Shown here: positions 46,369-58,714 of the stretch, one piece after another
How the letters are laid out: each line of letters opens with the position of its first letter
How positions within the stretch are numbered: position 1 is the first letter of the stretch
Origin: Hyaloperonospora brassicae
Taxonomy: Eukaryota; Oomycota; Peronosporomycetes; Peronosporales; Peronosporaceae
DNA: 64,000 nt
Assembly: GCA_947650285.1 (NCBI GenBank)
Contig: CANTFL010000251.1
Location: forward strand, 62,001 to 126,000
Direction: 5' to 3'
Notes under the pieces: model-generated
The model's input: the letters and a program-made list of their open reading frames with translations, nothing else
What the model was told of the DNA's origin: nothing
Databases searched by the model: none
Position numbers and translations under genes: made by a program

Positions 46369-47639
46369 TGTCTACCGCCAAAAGGGCTCATCTTGTGCGT
46401 TCTTCAAATCGCTGCTGGTTTGCGATGTGGTACGCTGCGGCGGAGCATTTGCCAATAGCTTCCGTGTACTGCAGCACGACTGAGCTATTGAACAGAGCTG
46501 TAAGGTTACAGCAAGCTGTGAGCACGGATTTCCATCCGTATGGGCGCTTTCCAAACTGCTGCTATAATGATAGAACCGAGAACGATCTTCGGGATGCAGA
46601 CTGATTCCTGCTGTGCGACTTCCCGAACGCGCCCGCCAGTCAGAGTTGGACTGCTGTGATCAGCTCTAGGAGGCACCTTCTGTTATCAGCCATCGGGTGG
46701 GAATACCGTTTCACTCATCTGTCCGTCAGGGCGAAGCAGTAGAGCGCCGGAGGCAACACAAGTTGAATCAACTTCCCTTGCGTGGCTACCAAAAGGCTCT
46801 ACAAGACGCGAAAAGCAGAGCCGGGCATCTTTTTGACTGCATACTTCTCGATGTGACCGTCGCTAGCACGAGCAGGGCCAGGTGTGTGACAGAGTCAGTG
46901 CTATTGACTGCAAGCCTTTCCAGTTCCATCAGCAAAAATAGTGCATGCTGCATCAAAGTCTGTGGTAGCGCGTAACAAATCGTTCACCTCAAACATGTCC
47001 ATCCGACTGATGTTCTTATGGCAAGAGCAGGTACTCACATGCCATCGATATCGATTGCATATCCACCAGTCGGTCGTGCATGCGAAAGCGTCGTATGAAC
47101 ACAATGTAATTCAAACGCTTGTGATGTGTGGAGTTGCGTAATGCGAGGGGAATATATGTAGGGTCTTCGCTCGCTATATAAATCGCCAATCAAAGCCTAC
47201 TGAATTCTTTTGACCATGCCGTAGTGATCACCAAATGGGGCATTGCTAATCGTACAGTCGCGCATTACTAATCGTCGATCCGCCCATAAATTGATCGTCA
47301 TATCGCGCGTTACTTTCGCTTCTTTACGCATCACTGATCGCCCGTTTGTTGAGGCGCTACTTCGACAACACAAAAAAGACCCAGAAGAGTGGCTGCGAAC
47401 GACGCTGCTGAAATGTGTATGTGCTCGTGATGAAATGGACCCTTGCTATTGACCCGCAAGATATCGAAATCGCATACACCACCCGAAGCTTAGTAAGATC
47501 GCCCCACCACAATGCAATGGCGGACATGTGTTGCCGATTTTGGTGAGGGCACTCGAATATTTTTTGAGAAGTAGGTCGATTACGTTGTCTGCATTTCAAA
47601 AGGACGACCCTGTCAGTACAGCGAGTGAAATAGGTGAGG
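46369..47639. other. arm 2 non-coding stretch
   Basis: Mirror of about 22870-24128. No supported gene; short frames differ between the arms. Confidence 0.5.
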
Positions 47640-47644
47640 CAAAG

Positions 47645-47689
47645 TTAGGCACGCAAACGACCCGCTATATCCTGTCTATAGGCAACAGA
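47645..47689 (-). repeat. SINE/LINE 3' tail fragment
   Basis: Contains ACGCAAACGACCCGCTATATCC, a diverged minus-strand copy of the tail at 6902-6939. Starts the inserted block of arm 2; no clean target-site duplication found. Confidence 0.5.
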
Positions 47690-47979
47690 GATACCTAGCA
47701 GACTACTTCTTTATATCATTGTTAAAACCAATCTTCGGACAGCTAAGCGGCGATGCGCGAAGTGTTGTCTCGAGATGAACAGGTCTTCACGGACAGCGCG
47801 GGGCACTGTAAGTCAACGTGTTCGGCTCAAGTCGTCTCTAGCCAGTTGTTTACACCCGTGTCCAGGAAGACCGCAGTAGTCGTTACGACCAGGCACCTCG
47901 AAGTAGCGTGCACATATACGGAAGTACCTGTTTCCATAGCGATATTGGCCAATCGATCGGCCCTTTTGTTGTAGGGCTA

Positions 47980-48456
47980 TGGTAGCGGATCTGTACAGCT
48001 CCCTAAGTAAGAGGAAGATTTAACGCTCTATGAGCAACTTTGGTTCAAAGAACCCGACTCAGAGAGTCAACAAGCTCAGAGAGCTTACGGTCCCTGTTCC
48101 AGGAGACCAAACGATTCAGAGAATCACAGCATAGAGTGCTATAAGAGTAGAAGCCTTAACAAGGCGTTGCTAGACTCGTCTACGATCGCAAGACGCCTCA
48201 GGGAGGCACGCGTCTTCACGGATCAAAATGGGATCTGAAATTTGTTTGTTTTATCGAAAAGAACACATCATAATAACGTACTTGATCTAGCCAAATGTCA
48301 TGATTAATACCTCTCGCAAGATCTCGTATTCAATGGTTGACATACCTCGGCCCTCAACAACTGATACGGTGTTCTAATATCATTTCTAATGGGATATCAT
48401 CCCTTGTGTGCACCACACCTATTGCCGGCTCCCAATCGACGTGGAACTCTGTTACA
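47980..48456 (-). mobile_element. solo Gypsy LTR
   Basis: 477 bp, same family as 30225-30756, with ends TGTAACAG and GCTACCA in its sense. Interrupts arm 2 homology together with flanking relic sequence. No matching 5-bp flanks, so its neighbours may be rearranged. Confidence 0.7.
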
Positions 48457-49233
48457 GCGATAATGATGTCCCTCAACTGAGGACGTCGATCTCGTTGACC
48501 AAGACTCGTGCTTTCCAAAATAGCACGACCCTAACAGTGTATACAGAACCTCTACTTTGTTTCGTACGATCTGTATGCTATCGGGTAAATAATTTGGTCG
48601 TAGCTCGTGTAAAGGTATCCAGTGGGAAGTTGATGCACAGCTTTAGGCTACCGATTTACCAGAGGCCACCCACAATTTCCATCCGTCTTATTTGTGGCAT
48701 TTGCAAGCAAACATCATGTAAATTGACCATCGAAGCGGAATGTGGCAAGAAATAAGATTACTGATACAAATGAGGTGAGACTAATAGACTCTCTGTCAAG
48801 AATCTCACTCCAGCCAATGTGCGCATACCGTTAGTTAAGACCACGCGATTCTCGAGAGATGCAGGCTGAGCACTTCCCATGCTCTTGGTTCGTTTGCCAA
48901 ATCATTCAAATCTAGCGCCGAACAAGGCGTAGATCGTATTCGTATATATCTACAAAACAGAAGGCATCAACCGTTTCACATAAAAGACAACGTTACTGCT
49001 TCTATAACGATGGCTTACCTCGGAAAAGAGAAATATACAGCTTCAAGTAGCTGATATACTTTTCAATGTGTTGAAATGACCAGGCTTTATTGCTGCCGAT
49101 TGTTGAAGAAGTCATGGCTTCATGAAAGCAATTTTAGCAATCAGTGTGATGCACTACGCAAACTGCGCGGGCGTTTTTCATTCCAAGATCTGCCCAGAAA
49201 TCGACTGTGTCGTCTGGATAAGACAGACGCTTC

Positions 49234-49721
49234 TGTAACAAAATTACACGTTGGTTGATGACCGGTACAAAAATTAATTTAGTTCATTTTAGGGATGAGA
49301 TCCCATTTAAAGTGATATTAGATCACCTTAACATCTGTTGGGGGCTGATATGTGTTAGCCACCAGATACGAGATTTTCAAAAGGATACTAATCATATCAG
49401 TAGTGTCTAGATCTGGTACGTTTAGGTGAAGGTGTCCTTTCACATAAACACAAAATAAATTCCAGCTCCTATTTTGATCTGATCTGTTAGAGACACTTGT
49501 TCACTTAAGGCGTCTCATATCGAATGAAGAAGAGTCAAGTCTTGCTAAGGCGTCTACTTTAAGCACTCTGTGCTGTTGATTCGTCGATTAGTTTGGTCCC
49601 TTGAACAAGGACTCTAATTTTTGAGCTTGTTGACTCGTAAACATGAGTTCTTGTAAAGAACTAGCTTGCTCGTTGAGCCCAAAGCCTTCCTCTCGCTAGG
49701 AGCTGTACCAGCTTCGCTACA
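49234..49721 (+). repeat. 5' LTR of the Gypsy element
   Basis: Starts TGTAACAAAATTACACG where the 58605 copy has TGCAACGGGGTTACACG; ends GCTTCGCTACA. Transitions are frequent at its start. Confidence 0.8.
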
Positions 49722-52700
49722 ATTGGTACATTTAGGAGTCAACCAACGCCTGAGGCTGTAGAGACTGATCCTTTATGAGGATGAGGCTTGGAATGCACTA
49801 CTAGGGATGAGATGGGAGCTTTGGTGTCTCAGGGATATGATGATGATAAATCATTAGACCCTCAGAGCTTAGGTTTCTATAATGCAGGACGTGTGTGCAA
49901 GTTAGGATTGATTGTAGTTACAGCAGCCGTAAATAGGTTTATTAAGACTTGGACGGTTCTCATTTATCCCGGATCATCAAGCAAATATGATCGTCGTCTT
50001 CCCCTTGAAGGGAGATAAAAGTATGCTGAAACGCTTAAAGCGCAAGATAGTGACACTATCACCGTTCGTCTGGAGATAGGAATGTGTGTCACATTGTAAG
50101 ACTTTCACCAATTTAAGCGTTAAGTTCTTGGACTTTTTTAGTGTGGAACGCTGCTTAGCCCTTAACCCTTGACTTAGCCACTAGATATAATCTCATTATA
50201 GAAAAGTTATGGCTAGAACGCCACGATCCATGGATTGATTGGAGGTCAAAGACCTTAGGCGTAGCGCGCACGATTCCTAGTGGAGCTTTGAAAAGTCATG
50301 AAATCACCTCACCTATGAAGTAAAATTTATTGGCCCTAGATACTGACTGGATTGGATAGTGTTCTTGACATTGGTTTTCAGAGTTACTTGACATCAAACA
50401 TTCCAACGACGAAAGTCCCGAGCTAGACTCATCGACGGATGGTGGTGCGTCACAAATACCACTGAGTAATGAACATGGTAATAGTGAATCATCCAATGCT
50501 CCTAGGGACTACTCATCACTATCAATGCTCACATGATATGTGTGAGAAGTGGCACGCAGAAAGCCACTGAGTGAAGCGTTTGAGTTTTGCAATATCTTAC
50601 TAAATGTCGGTCAAGACATCAGCTCTCGTATAGAGCACTCTATGGTTGGCGATAAATTCGGGGACACCCTTTCCCCGACCTCTATGAGTTGTAAGGCCTC
50701 ATCAAAGAGACGAAAGTGACATCAGGCAGCCATTGCAAAGCGTACATGTCGTTACACAGTGCTAATAGTAATGATACACTATAATTACATGATAATGGAC
50801 TGACTGGTCATGTTGATGGCAGCGTCAGCCATGAGGGTTTTACTTCTTTAGATACTCTGTTTGAGCTAGATGAAATGTCTGATCTGGGTTTAGTCAATCC
50901 TTGCATGCAGACAACTTATCGGATCTTGTGGTGATTCAATCCATACCCGTAGTAAAACTCATTATTGCTCATGATTGAGTCTGTCTTTATGGACAAGAAG
51001 ATGGCACTAGGTGCCCGGAGTGGATCTTCCATCCTTAAGGATCCTATGGAATCCTTCTATCCTTATTTAAGGGATTTAACAGTGACTTGTCACAACCCAC
51101 CGTCCGTTTTACCTCCCGATAGAGCTGTACATAAAGTTGACCTAGTTACCGGAACTAAATACTTCGTTACATGGCAGCGGCCCTTACCGAAAGAACAGTA
51201 TGGATTCATTGACGACATCTTTCGTGCGTAGCACGCGGCAGTAATGGACCGAGAGAATCATTCTCCCCATTATACATCCATATTCTGTGTCAAGAAGTCT
51301 AATGGCAAGTGGCGCGTTGCTGACGCCTAACATAAGCTAGTTACAGCCACCATACCGGCCCAGACACCTGTTCCTCGAAAGGTTGTGCTTAAGCACTCCA
51401 TGTTCGGATGCACCAGGCTCAGTGCACTCGGCTTAGTCGACGTTTATAGAAATTGCTCAGGCGAGTCAGCGATGTCCCGCTAATAGCGGTTAGAAATCCA
51501 AGCGGTATGCTTTGGGATTGCCTTGTAATTACGTAACGGATATCGAATGCCTCTGCTACATTCAATCGTGTCGTGAAGCAATTTTGCAGGCCTCATCGTG
51601 GCTATGCACAGACGTACTTAAATGACTTTTGTGTCCATAGTGGTGCATCGAACGGTCGGTTCGACAAGGACAACCTTATTGATCATTTACGATCAGTACT
51701 TGAGTGCATGCACACGAACAAGCTTTATACGAACGTAATCGATTGAATTGCTGACGCTGAAGAAATCCATTTTCTTGGATTCTTAATTGATGAGCAATGC
51801 TTACGTGCCAGCCGGCTAAGTTTAAAGTCATAGCTGACTAGCCGGTTTCTGAGAACCAAAAGGACTTACGCACGTGACTCGGCCTCGCCAGCCACTTGCA
51901 CAAGTATTTTGCGAACCACGCAGACATGGCTCGTACATTTTCCAACCTCATGAAGAGGACGTGGAATGGTCCTGGACTAGCACACGAAACGATTCTTTTC
52001 AAGCATCTAAGGAGGTATTCCTACAGGACCCTCAATTTGGATCTGGCAGATCCCTTGCGGACCTTCAGTGTCGTCTGGCACGCTTCTGACTTTGCCATTG
52101 GCTTTGTATTATTGAAAGATGACGCATGTTAATGAGCGTGCTGCCGCGCATGAATAGCTCCACCTCAAATCTGCAAATAAAAACAATCCGTTTTGTGAAA
52201 ATTATCTGCTTGAAATGAAGTATGCTGTCGTCAAATGAAAAGTCCATCTCGGTAAATTTAAGTCTTGTGTGGTCGATACTTCATACTGTTCAATACGCAC
52301 CGCGACACAGTTGCCTCATCTATCACAGAAAACGGTCCGTTGACTTTCTTTCTTTGCCGAATGCAACTTCGAGGCAAGGTACAAGCCGGACCAGCAAAAC
52401 AATTTGGCCAATATGTTATCACTCAGGTCTGACTATGAGCTTGCTCATGTAACGACTTTGTCGTCATCAATATCGGATTTGATTTGTACGGTCTATGCCC
52501 GTGATGATCACTTCAAAGCTTTGCTACTTGCTCTTATAAGAAAAAAGTGTACCGACTCAGATATAGAACAAGTTACACCCTTACGTGCAAGACTGGATAG
52601 AAATTACATTGATCAAGGTCTATTGTGCTACAGCAAGAATGTTGAAGATCCTCCTCATATCATGCTTCCACACGATGTGAAATTAAAGAATATCATCCTA

Positions 52701-52885
52701 TTTGAGACGTACGATACTGCGCTGAGCGGTCATCTCGGTCGAGAGAAAACCTACAGATATGTGAGCCAACATTATTGACGGCCAAATTCTACAAATGGGT
52801 AAGCACGTATGTGCGTACGTGCGAATCGTGTCAGCGGGTCACAATCTCATTCTATGTTGTTGCGCCTATTGCCAGTATGCACATA

Positions 52886-53807
52886 TGTGGCATTATAGTT
52901 AGTCAAATCTAACGTCGTACAGCACCAACGCACCAACACAACAATTACCGGGATAAGCCGACGAAACGGGCTGGTACGTCAGGGTAAGGACTTACGCAAT
53001 TTACCTCTTCGTGTTCAGCTGTGGATTTTTTCTAACCGATTTCTCGCAACAAAATGCCCCAAAAGAGTGTTTGAGATCAGCAACCTATAGATCTCTCACT
53101 TCCTGTGACTTCACATCATTGGGTGGAAGCCGACGCCTTGCGCTCTTTTACAGGTCACCGGGCGCAGTTTACGACCGACTAGAACATTTACGGTGTCCTC
53201 GGCTGATGGCCACCGTCTTGTCACTTATTCAAGTCTTTATAAAACGATGCCTTCTCCCGAGGCTCACCAGCCCATCTTCGACGAGACCTAAATGGTCCCT
53301 GTTACTGAGGTTTACCGGCACGCCGTTGACGAGACTTTCTTGTACAGGTAGCGAGCGTTACCCAACCCGGGCTTTTATAAACGCTTGGAGATACCAGGGA
53401 ATGCCTTTACAAGCTATGCCTCTCGAGGTTCGACGGCAGGCATAATCTAGCCGTCGCAGGGAAATATCGTAAGTGTACGCGTATCTTGGACTTGGAAAAT
53501 TCTGCACTTTATTGGTTTATCCCCATTATAAGATTGCAGAGACAGTTGGATTGGATCTCTGTCCTTCTCCTAGTTTCTTACACAAATACATTGACAAAAT
53601 TGACGCTCAGTATTTTGGCGCAATGCACCATAAAGTTAATTTGACGACCTCTAATTCGCCGACCTCCAATTCGCCGACATCCAATTTATCGAGCTCCAAT
53701 TCGCCGACCTTGAATTTGCAGACCTCTAGTTCGACGACATCCAATTCGCCAACCTTCGAGAAACCCACTTGTATAGATGTTTTAAAAGAAAATTTCTTTA
53801 GACCACA
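52886..53807 (+). mobile_element. solo LTR nested in the Gypsy integrase
   Basis: 922 bp from TGTGG to CCACA, flanked by CATA at 52882-52885 and 53808-53811. Integrase homology stops and resumes exactly at these points when compared with the minus-strand copy near 60960. Relative of 38071-39378, but without its large minisatellite. Orientation arbitrary. Confidence 0.85.
53642..53757. repeat. 15-bp minisatellite in the nested LTR
   Basis: About eight units of the type GACCTCTAATTCGCC. Confidence 0.75.
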
Positions 53808-55250
53808 CATACCCTCTAGATGCTGGGAACCGATTAGTATGGATTTGTGTTTGTCCTACCGAAATTTTGGAAGGAAACGCTGGGATTATGGTCTTTTTTG
53901 AACGTTTGAGCAAAATTGATTATTTGACGGCTCTATTAGATATCATTTATAGTGAGGGTCTGAGAAGCTGTTGTTCGATCGGGTGTTTCGTCAACACGGT
54001 TCGTCTGTGGCAATCATCTCTGATATATATCCTCGATTCACTGTTCATTTATGGAAGTACATCTCCACAGTGCTGGGAACCCGTATGGACATGTCCACAG
54101 CGAACCATCCTAGACCGATTGTCAAACCGAACGAGCAAACTGTGTTATGGGTGATACTTTGACAGTATTTGCGCTGACAATCCTAGATGTTGGAGTTCAC
54201 TGGTCCCTGTCGTTGAGTTTGCGTTGAATAACGCCGTGCGTCCTTTACAAGATATACTTCATTCTACGTGAACGGTCTCACACACGCTCGCGTTCGATTA
54301 ACGCTACCACTACGTGGTTCTGGAATTCGTGTGGGGGGGAGATGACCAATTGACTTGCTACTATCAGACCTAGTACTGTTCAAAATCAAGTGAGCGAGTT
54401 TCTTGAAATGCGATTGAATGACCTATGACATGTGCTTGACGCAATGGATGAAAGCCAGGACCAACAAAAGTAACACGCATATTTCAAAGGTAGAGGTTGT
54501 ATTGCATTCATGCGGACAGAGACAAAGTATTCCTCAATGCTAAAAGCCGACTTCAACAGTTGTGTCTGCCGTCTTCAAGACAAGGTTGCGTCCACGCTTC
54601 ATCGGGAAGTCCATGGTCGTCGGTAAGAAAAGACTTGCTTACACGCTTAACCTTCCGCGCAAGTTGCGCACAAAATTCGTGTCTTACGTTGGCTTACTTA
54701 AGCCGTATCGAGATCCTTCCCTTGTGAAACTTGAAACGCTTGCGCCGCCGAAGGTAACTGTATCACGAATGTCTACGTCCGCATCAAGATATCAAGCTGT
54801 CCCTCCAAACGAGTTTGGCCATGCTCCAGATCCAGTAGACGAGTCTCCATTGACTTCAACCATCCACACGCTCGCGAAAACGCTGAACTTAGTCATTCAA
54901 GTCGCTAATCACTCGGCATGACCGGGATGGGATACCTCCGACGTGTCGGCCCCCGCCAATTCTGCCGGTTCAGCAGATAGACCGCCAGATTCATGTGGAG
55001 AGACTCCTAAAGCGATGTCGTCGCAGCTGCCAGAACCAATACTTGATGAACTGGTGCGAAAACCTTGAGTCAGAAAACTCGTACAAATTCGAGATCCCAC
55101 TGCGACAGGATTGTCCCAACGCTGTTTTGGGCGCCATGAACAGCGTCCACTCCCAAAGACTCACGCTTAGCACTCGCAGGCGCAGGCGCGGACGGGTTTG
55201 TTGTCATGTCATGACTAGAATCCCTGATTGTTGCAGCAGAAGCAATCGGG

Positions 55251-56136
55251 TGTGATTGCGCTTGCGGGGCATTGACGTGCGGGGAATATCGATATACCGA
55301 CCACAATTGGCCTTTAGCCTTTAACTATTCGAATTAGTATAGCTGTTTTCGCTTCGAACGAACATTGGAGACGTTGCCACTAGCTCGAAGAGCATCTAGG
55401 TTTGTGCAGCTGACGCATTTGCTCTACCCTACGAGTGAAGTACATCTCAATTCTCGAAATCTGACTCACCTGGGTGGGTTGAAGTAAATTATCTTCATGA
55501 AGACAATTGATGCGCCATGTGCTTAATCATTTAACTTTGATAAGTATGGATCCATGGGCACGCGTTGTGGTGTCAAGCTGCGTTTGCGTAGTTCTTTACA
55601 CGTAGCGATTTTGCTAGTTGTTGTAGCACCAGGTTCGATAACCCATCCTACTAAAGATTGACGTGTTACCTAGCGGAAAGTGTCGTCAACATCGAAGGTA
55701 CGAAAGACATAGTCTTGTTCAGCCCGGATAGACGCCATGGTTCTAGATCGAATACGAGCACTCTTGTCCCCACAGAGATCGTGTAGTTGTTGCTAATCGA
55801 GACTATATGTGATGAAGCTCGCCTCGTAGACTGAATTATTACTCACCGCTGTTAGCGCACTAGCATCTCCTCGTTCTGGAAACGAATTTGGTGCTTGAGT
55901 GGGTACATTCTCCTGCACAGAAGTGCTCAAGGACGTTTACTCACTCGACAGGTAAGTGTCACTCTCATATCCGACCATGTATTGGGCAAGGATATGCTTT
56001 AAGACTGATATCATCATTCGACGGTGTTATGATTGATTGGAAGAACGCGACCGTAAGGTTACCCCATTCCCCTGGTAGAAACGAAAGATGGAATAAGACG
56101 AATGTTGGTTTGAGGTATCAACAGTCTGGTAGGGGG
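55251..56136. other. decayed region between chromodomain and 3' LTR
   Basis: No open frame of note. Parts (about 55340-55440) appear homologous to the antisense-ORF region of the other Gypsy copy. The purine tract just before 56137 primes the 3' LTR. Confidence 0.5.
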
Positions 56137-56813
56137 TGCAACGGGGGTTGCACGTCAGTTGGACTGGCATGACATGTGTGACTCACACCAGGGATGACCT
56201 CCCATTTAAAGTGATATTAGATCACCTAGTCAGTTTGTTGGGGGACAAACGACCTCGGTGGGCGAGCGCAGCTGCACTCTAACCGGGACTGGGAGGTATG
56301 TGGATCGATACCGGCGAAGTGGTGGTACGATTACACATCGCCGGATGGTGACAAACAAATCCGGATATAGTGGGTCGTACGCGTACTTGAATATACCTCA
56401 AACCTTTTCTCTCTTTCTCTCTCTCAGTTGTTGGGGGATGATGTGTGTTAGCCACCAGAATCGAGATCTTCAAAAGGATACTAATCATATCAGTAGTGTC
56501 TAGATCTGGTACGTTTAGGTGAAGGTGTCCTTTCACATAAACACAAAATAAAGTCCAGCTCCTATTTTGATCTGATCTGTTAGAGACACTTGTTCACTTA
56601 AGGCGTCTCATATCGAATGAAGAAGAGTCAAGTCTTGCTAAGGCGTCTACTTTAAGCACTCTGTGCTGTTGATTCGTCGATTCGTTTGGTCCCTTGAACA
56701 AGGACTCTAATTTTTGAGCTTGTTGAGTCGTAAAGTTGAGTTCTTGTAAAGAACTAGCTTGCTCGTTGAGCCCAATTCCTTCCTCTCGCTAGGAGCTGTA
56801 CCAGCTTCGCTTA
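56137..56813 (+). repeat. 3' LTR of the Gypsy element, split by a SINE
   Basis: Starts TGCAACGGGGG directly after a purine tract; the end is slightly decayed (CGCTTA for CGCTACA). Confidence 0.8.
56246..56427 (+). mobile_element. tRNA-like SINE with 11-bp target-site duplication
   Basis: 182 bp between TTGTTGGGGGA at 56235-56245 and 56428-56438. It has an A-box-like TGGGCGAGCGC (56259-56269) and a B-box GGATCGATACC (56302-56312), spacing as in tRNA promoters, so Pol III transcription is expected. The 3' part is the tail shared with the LINE end at 6902-6939, followed by a CT-rich run. No coding capacity. Confidence 0.8.
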
Positions 56814-57360
56814 GCTTCAGTGAAGGTAACAAGCTGAGTTCACAATACCATATACAAGGTATCACTCGAAGATTAAAACACATTAGTACGTCAGGCGCAA
56901 GTTGGCTCACCGTACAGAGCTACGAATATGAAATATATTATGAGGATAGAGAGGGTAATTTTTACACAGAAGATCCAAGCCAAGCCGTTGCAGCATGTTG
57001 TTGCAAACACAGCAAGCGTCCGATCAAAGCTGTTCGTACAAGCAAATTTGGTCCTGATGGACGCTTCAGTGACATTAACAAACAACATTGACGTCGATCG
57101 TACTGTGGCACATCAAGGTGCTGACGTGAGAAGCCACGGCGATCGATTGATAGTCGAAGTTGTCGCTGATTTCGCGAGCAAAGTGCTCATAAGATGATGC
57201 GGACCGTCTGGCAAAGTCGCTCTTTGTTGTCCAAAACAACCATGTACGAGCCTTCTGTGCCACCGATCGTACATCTCGCGCAAGCGCCACGTAAATAGCA
57301 TCTAAAAAGACCCTACGCTCGGATCTTAACCACGACGTCCTCCATGAATGGAGACACATC

Positions 57361-57974
57361 TACACGGTGCTCAAGTATTCCTAAACGCTTGAGTATAATA
57401 CCCAGTTGCTACCCATCTATCCCGAATACGAGTGCTTCGTGAGGTACACCGCTTCTTCTTTGTCTACACATGAGTACAAGTCATGAGCACGTCAACAAAA
57501 TACGCCCGACTAATTAGACAGATCCCTCTCTCTGGTGACACGAGCGAGTGTCTTGGAGCGAACATTGTAACTTGGATGCGGTCTGGGTCTGTAGCGTACG
57601 CTACCACCTCTTCTCGGCTTTTAATGGTTTTACGGACGCTAGTAACCGACCATTTGTCACGCAGTAGGACAGCGAGGTCTTTATGTTGCCTCATTCGGAT
57701 CCGACTCGTGGTGTCCAGTTCACGGAGTGACCGGACCAAATGTCTGGGTACAACAACGTACTCGACCGTCCGTTCAGCACCTGTTTGGATGTGAGTTGGC
57801 CAACGACACGAGTCAATAGAGGTCTCGTCGTTCGTGCTGACGATCCCGGACTACTGTTATAAATTGCCGCATTGCTAAGGGGTCTACTGCATGCCATTAA
57901 ACAAGTCGGTCTTGAGCACGAATGAAGGAGGCAACATGCATATCTTCATCTACCAGGTAATCGCTTTCGTTCGT
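57361..57974. other. outer flank of arm 2, no supported gene
   Basis: Weak similarity to arm 1 fades by about 57470. The minus-strand frame 57464-57739 (91 residues) has no motif I recognise. Confidence 0.45.
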
Positions 57975-58605
57975 GTAGCGGAGCTACACAGCTTCCTAAG
58001 TCAGAGAAAGACTTTAACGCTCAACGAGCAACTTGTGGTTCAGTGAATACAACTCAAAGAGTTAACAGCTCAGAGAGGTAATGTTTGGTTCAGTGAATCC
58101 GACTCAAAGAGTCAACAGCTCAGAGAGCTAAGGTTTGGTTAAACAAACCGACTTAAAGATTAAACAACTCAGAGAGCTAAGGTTTGGTTCAAAAAACTCG
58201 ACTCAAAGAGTCAACAAGCTTAGAGATCTTGCGGTCCCTGTTCCAGGGGGACCAAACGATTCAAAGAATCAACGCACAGAGTGCACAAGGAGTAGCTGCC
58301 TTATCAAGGCGTTGCTACCTCCCCAAACGATCACAAGACACCTCAAAGAGGCACGTGTCTATCGTATCAAAATGGGAACTGGACTTTATTTCTTCTTTTA
58401 ACTTAAAAGAACGCCTTGGAACAACGTAATTGATCTACTCGCTAATGTCCTAAATAAACCTCTCAAAAGATCTCGTAATCAATGGTTGACAGACACCAGT
58501 CTTCAACAATTGATACTGTGTTCTAATATCACTTTAAAGGGGATCCCATCCCTTGTGTGCACCACACCTATTGTCGACTACCAGTCGACGTGTAACCCCG
58601 TTGCA
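57975..58605 (-). repeat. 3' LTR of the minus-strand Gypsy element
   Basis: 631 bp, beginning (minus sense) TGCAACGGGGTTACACG and ending GCTCCGCTACA. Longer than its relatives through tandem units of about 50-55 bp containing GACTCAAAGAGTCAACAGCT (about 58035-58215). Confidence 0.85.
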
Positions 58606-58617
58606 CTCTTCCCCACC
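58606..58617 (-). other. polypurine tract
   Basis: GGTGGGGAAGAG on the minus strand, directly upstream of the LTR start. It fixes the element's direction. Confidence 0.7.
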
Positions 58618-58714
58618 AGACCGACGTTACCACAACACGTCAATCGAATTTTTTCCTCTAAGAGGACGGTGTGTGTGCGCTTCAATCTTCACGGTTTACA
58701 AAAAAAGAAACACC

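Larger units (their letters stand above)
49800..55250 (+). pseudogene. broken Gypsy pol with chromodomain
   Basis: Protease 49800-50250: the active-site Asp codon is now TAT (49965-49967, LIYPGSS) and WLERHDPW-like residues follow in broken frames. RT 50965-51840 shows NPPSVLPPDR, LPKEQYGFIDDIFRA and FCVKKSNGKWR, with many stops. RNase H remnants follow near 52070-52120 (SDFAIGFVLLKDD). Integrase starts about 52730 with the H-H-C-C zinc motif (HLGREKTY... RTCESCQRV) and is split by the solo LTR; the core resumes at 53808. GPY/F-type sequence (RLRPRFIG, LAYTLNLP, VGLLKPYRDP) lies at 54575-54720 and a chromodomain remnant (RLLKRCRRSCQNQYLMNW) at about 54995-55120. Clearly inactive. Confidence 0.85.
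49234..56813 (+). mobile_element. complete but dead chromodomain Ty3/Gypsy element
   Basis: Flanked by GCTTC at 49229-49233 and 56814-56818. 5' LTR 49234-49721 (488 bp); 3' LTR 56137-56813 (484 bp without the SINE and its duplication). A primer-binding-like TTGGTACATTTAGGAG follows the 5' LTR, and a purine tract (GGTAGGGGG) precedes the 3' LTR. Order inside is protease, RT, RNase H, integrase, chromodomain, as in chromoviruses. The gag region is missing: protease starts within about 120 bp of the 5' LTR. Carries a solo LTR in integrase and a SINE in the 3' LTR. It sits in arm 2 of the duplication. Confidence 0.85.
41653..57360 (-). repeat. arm 2 of the inverted duplication, enlarged by insertions
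   Basis: Reverse-complement match of arm 1. Arm sequence is 41653-47620, about 48545-49233 and 56814-57360. Insertions are about 47640-48540 (SINE/LINE tail, solo LTR and flanking relic) and the Gypsy element 49234-56813. The alignment resumes directly after the Gypsy element (for example ATCACTCGAAGATTAAAAC at about 56860 against the complement of 22130). Confidence 0.85.
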
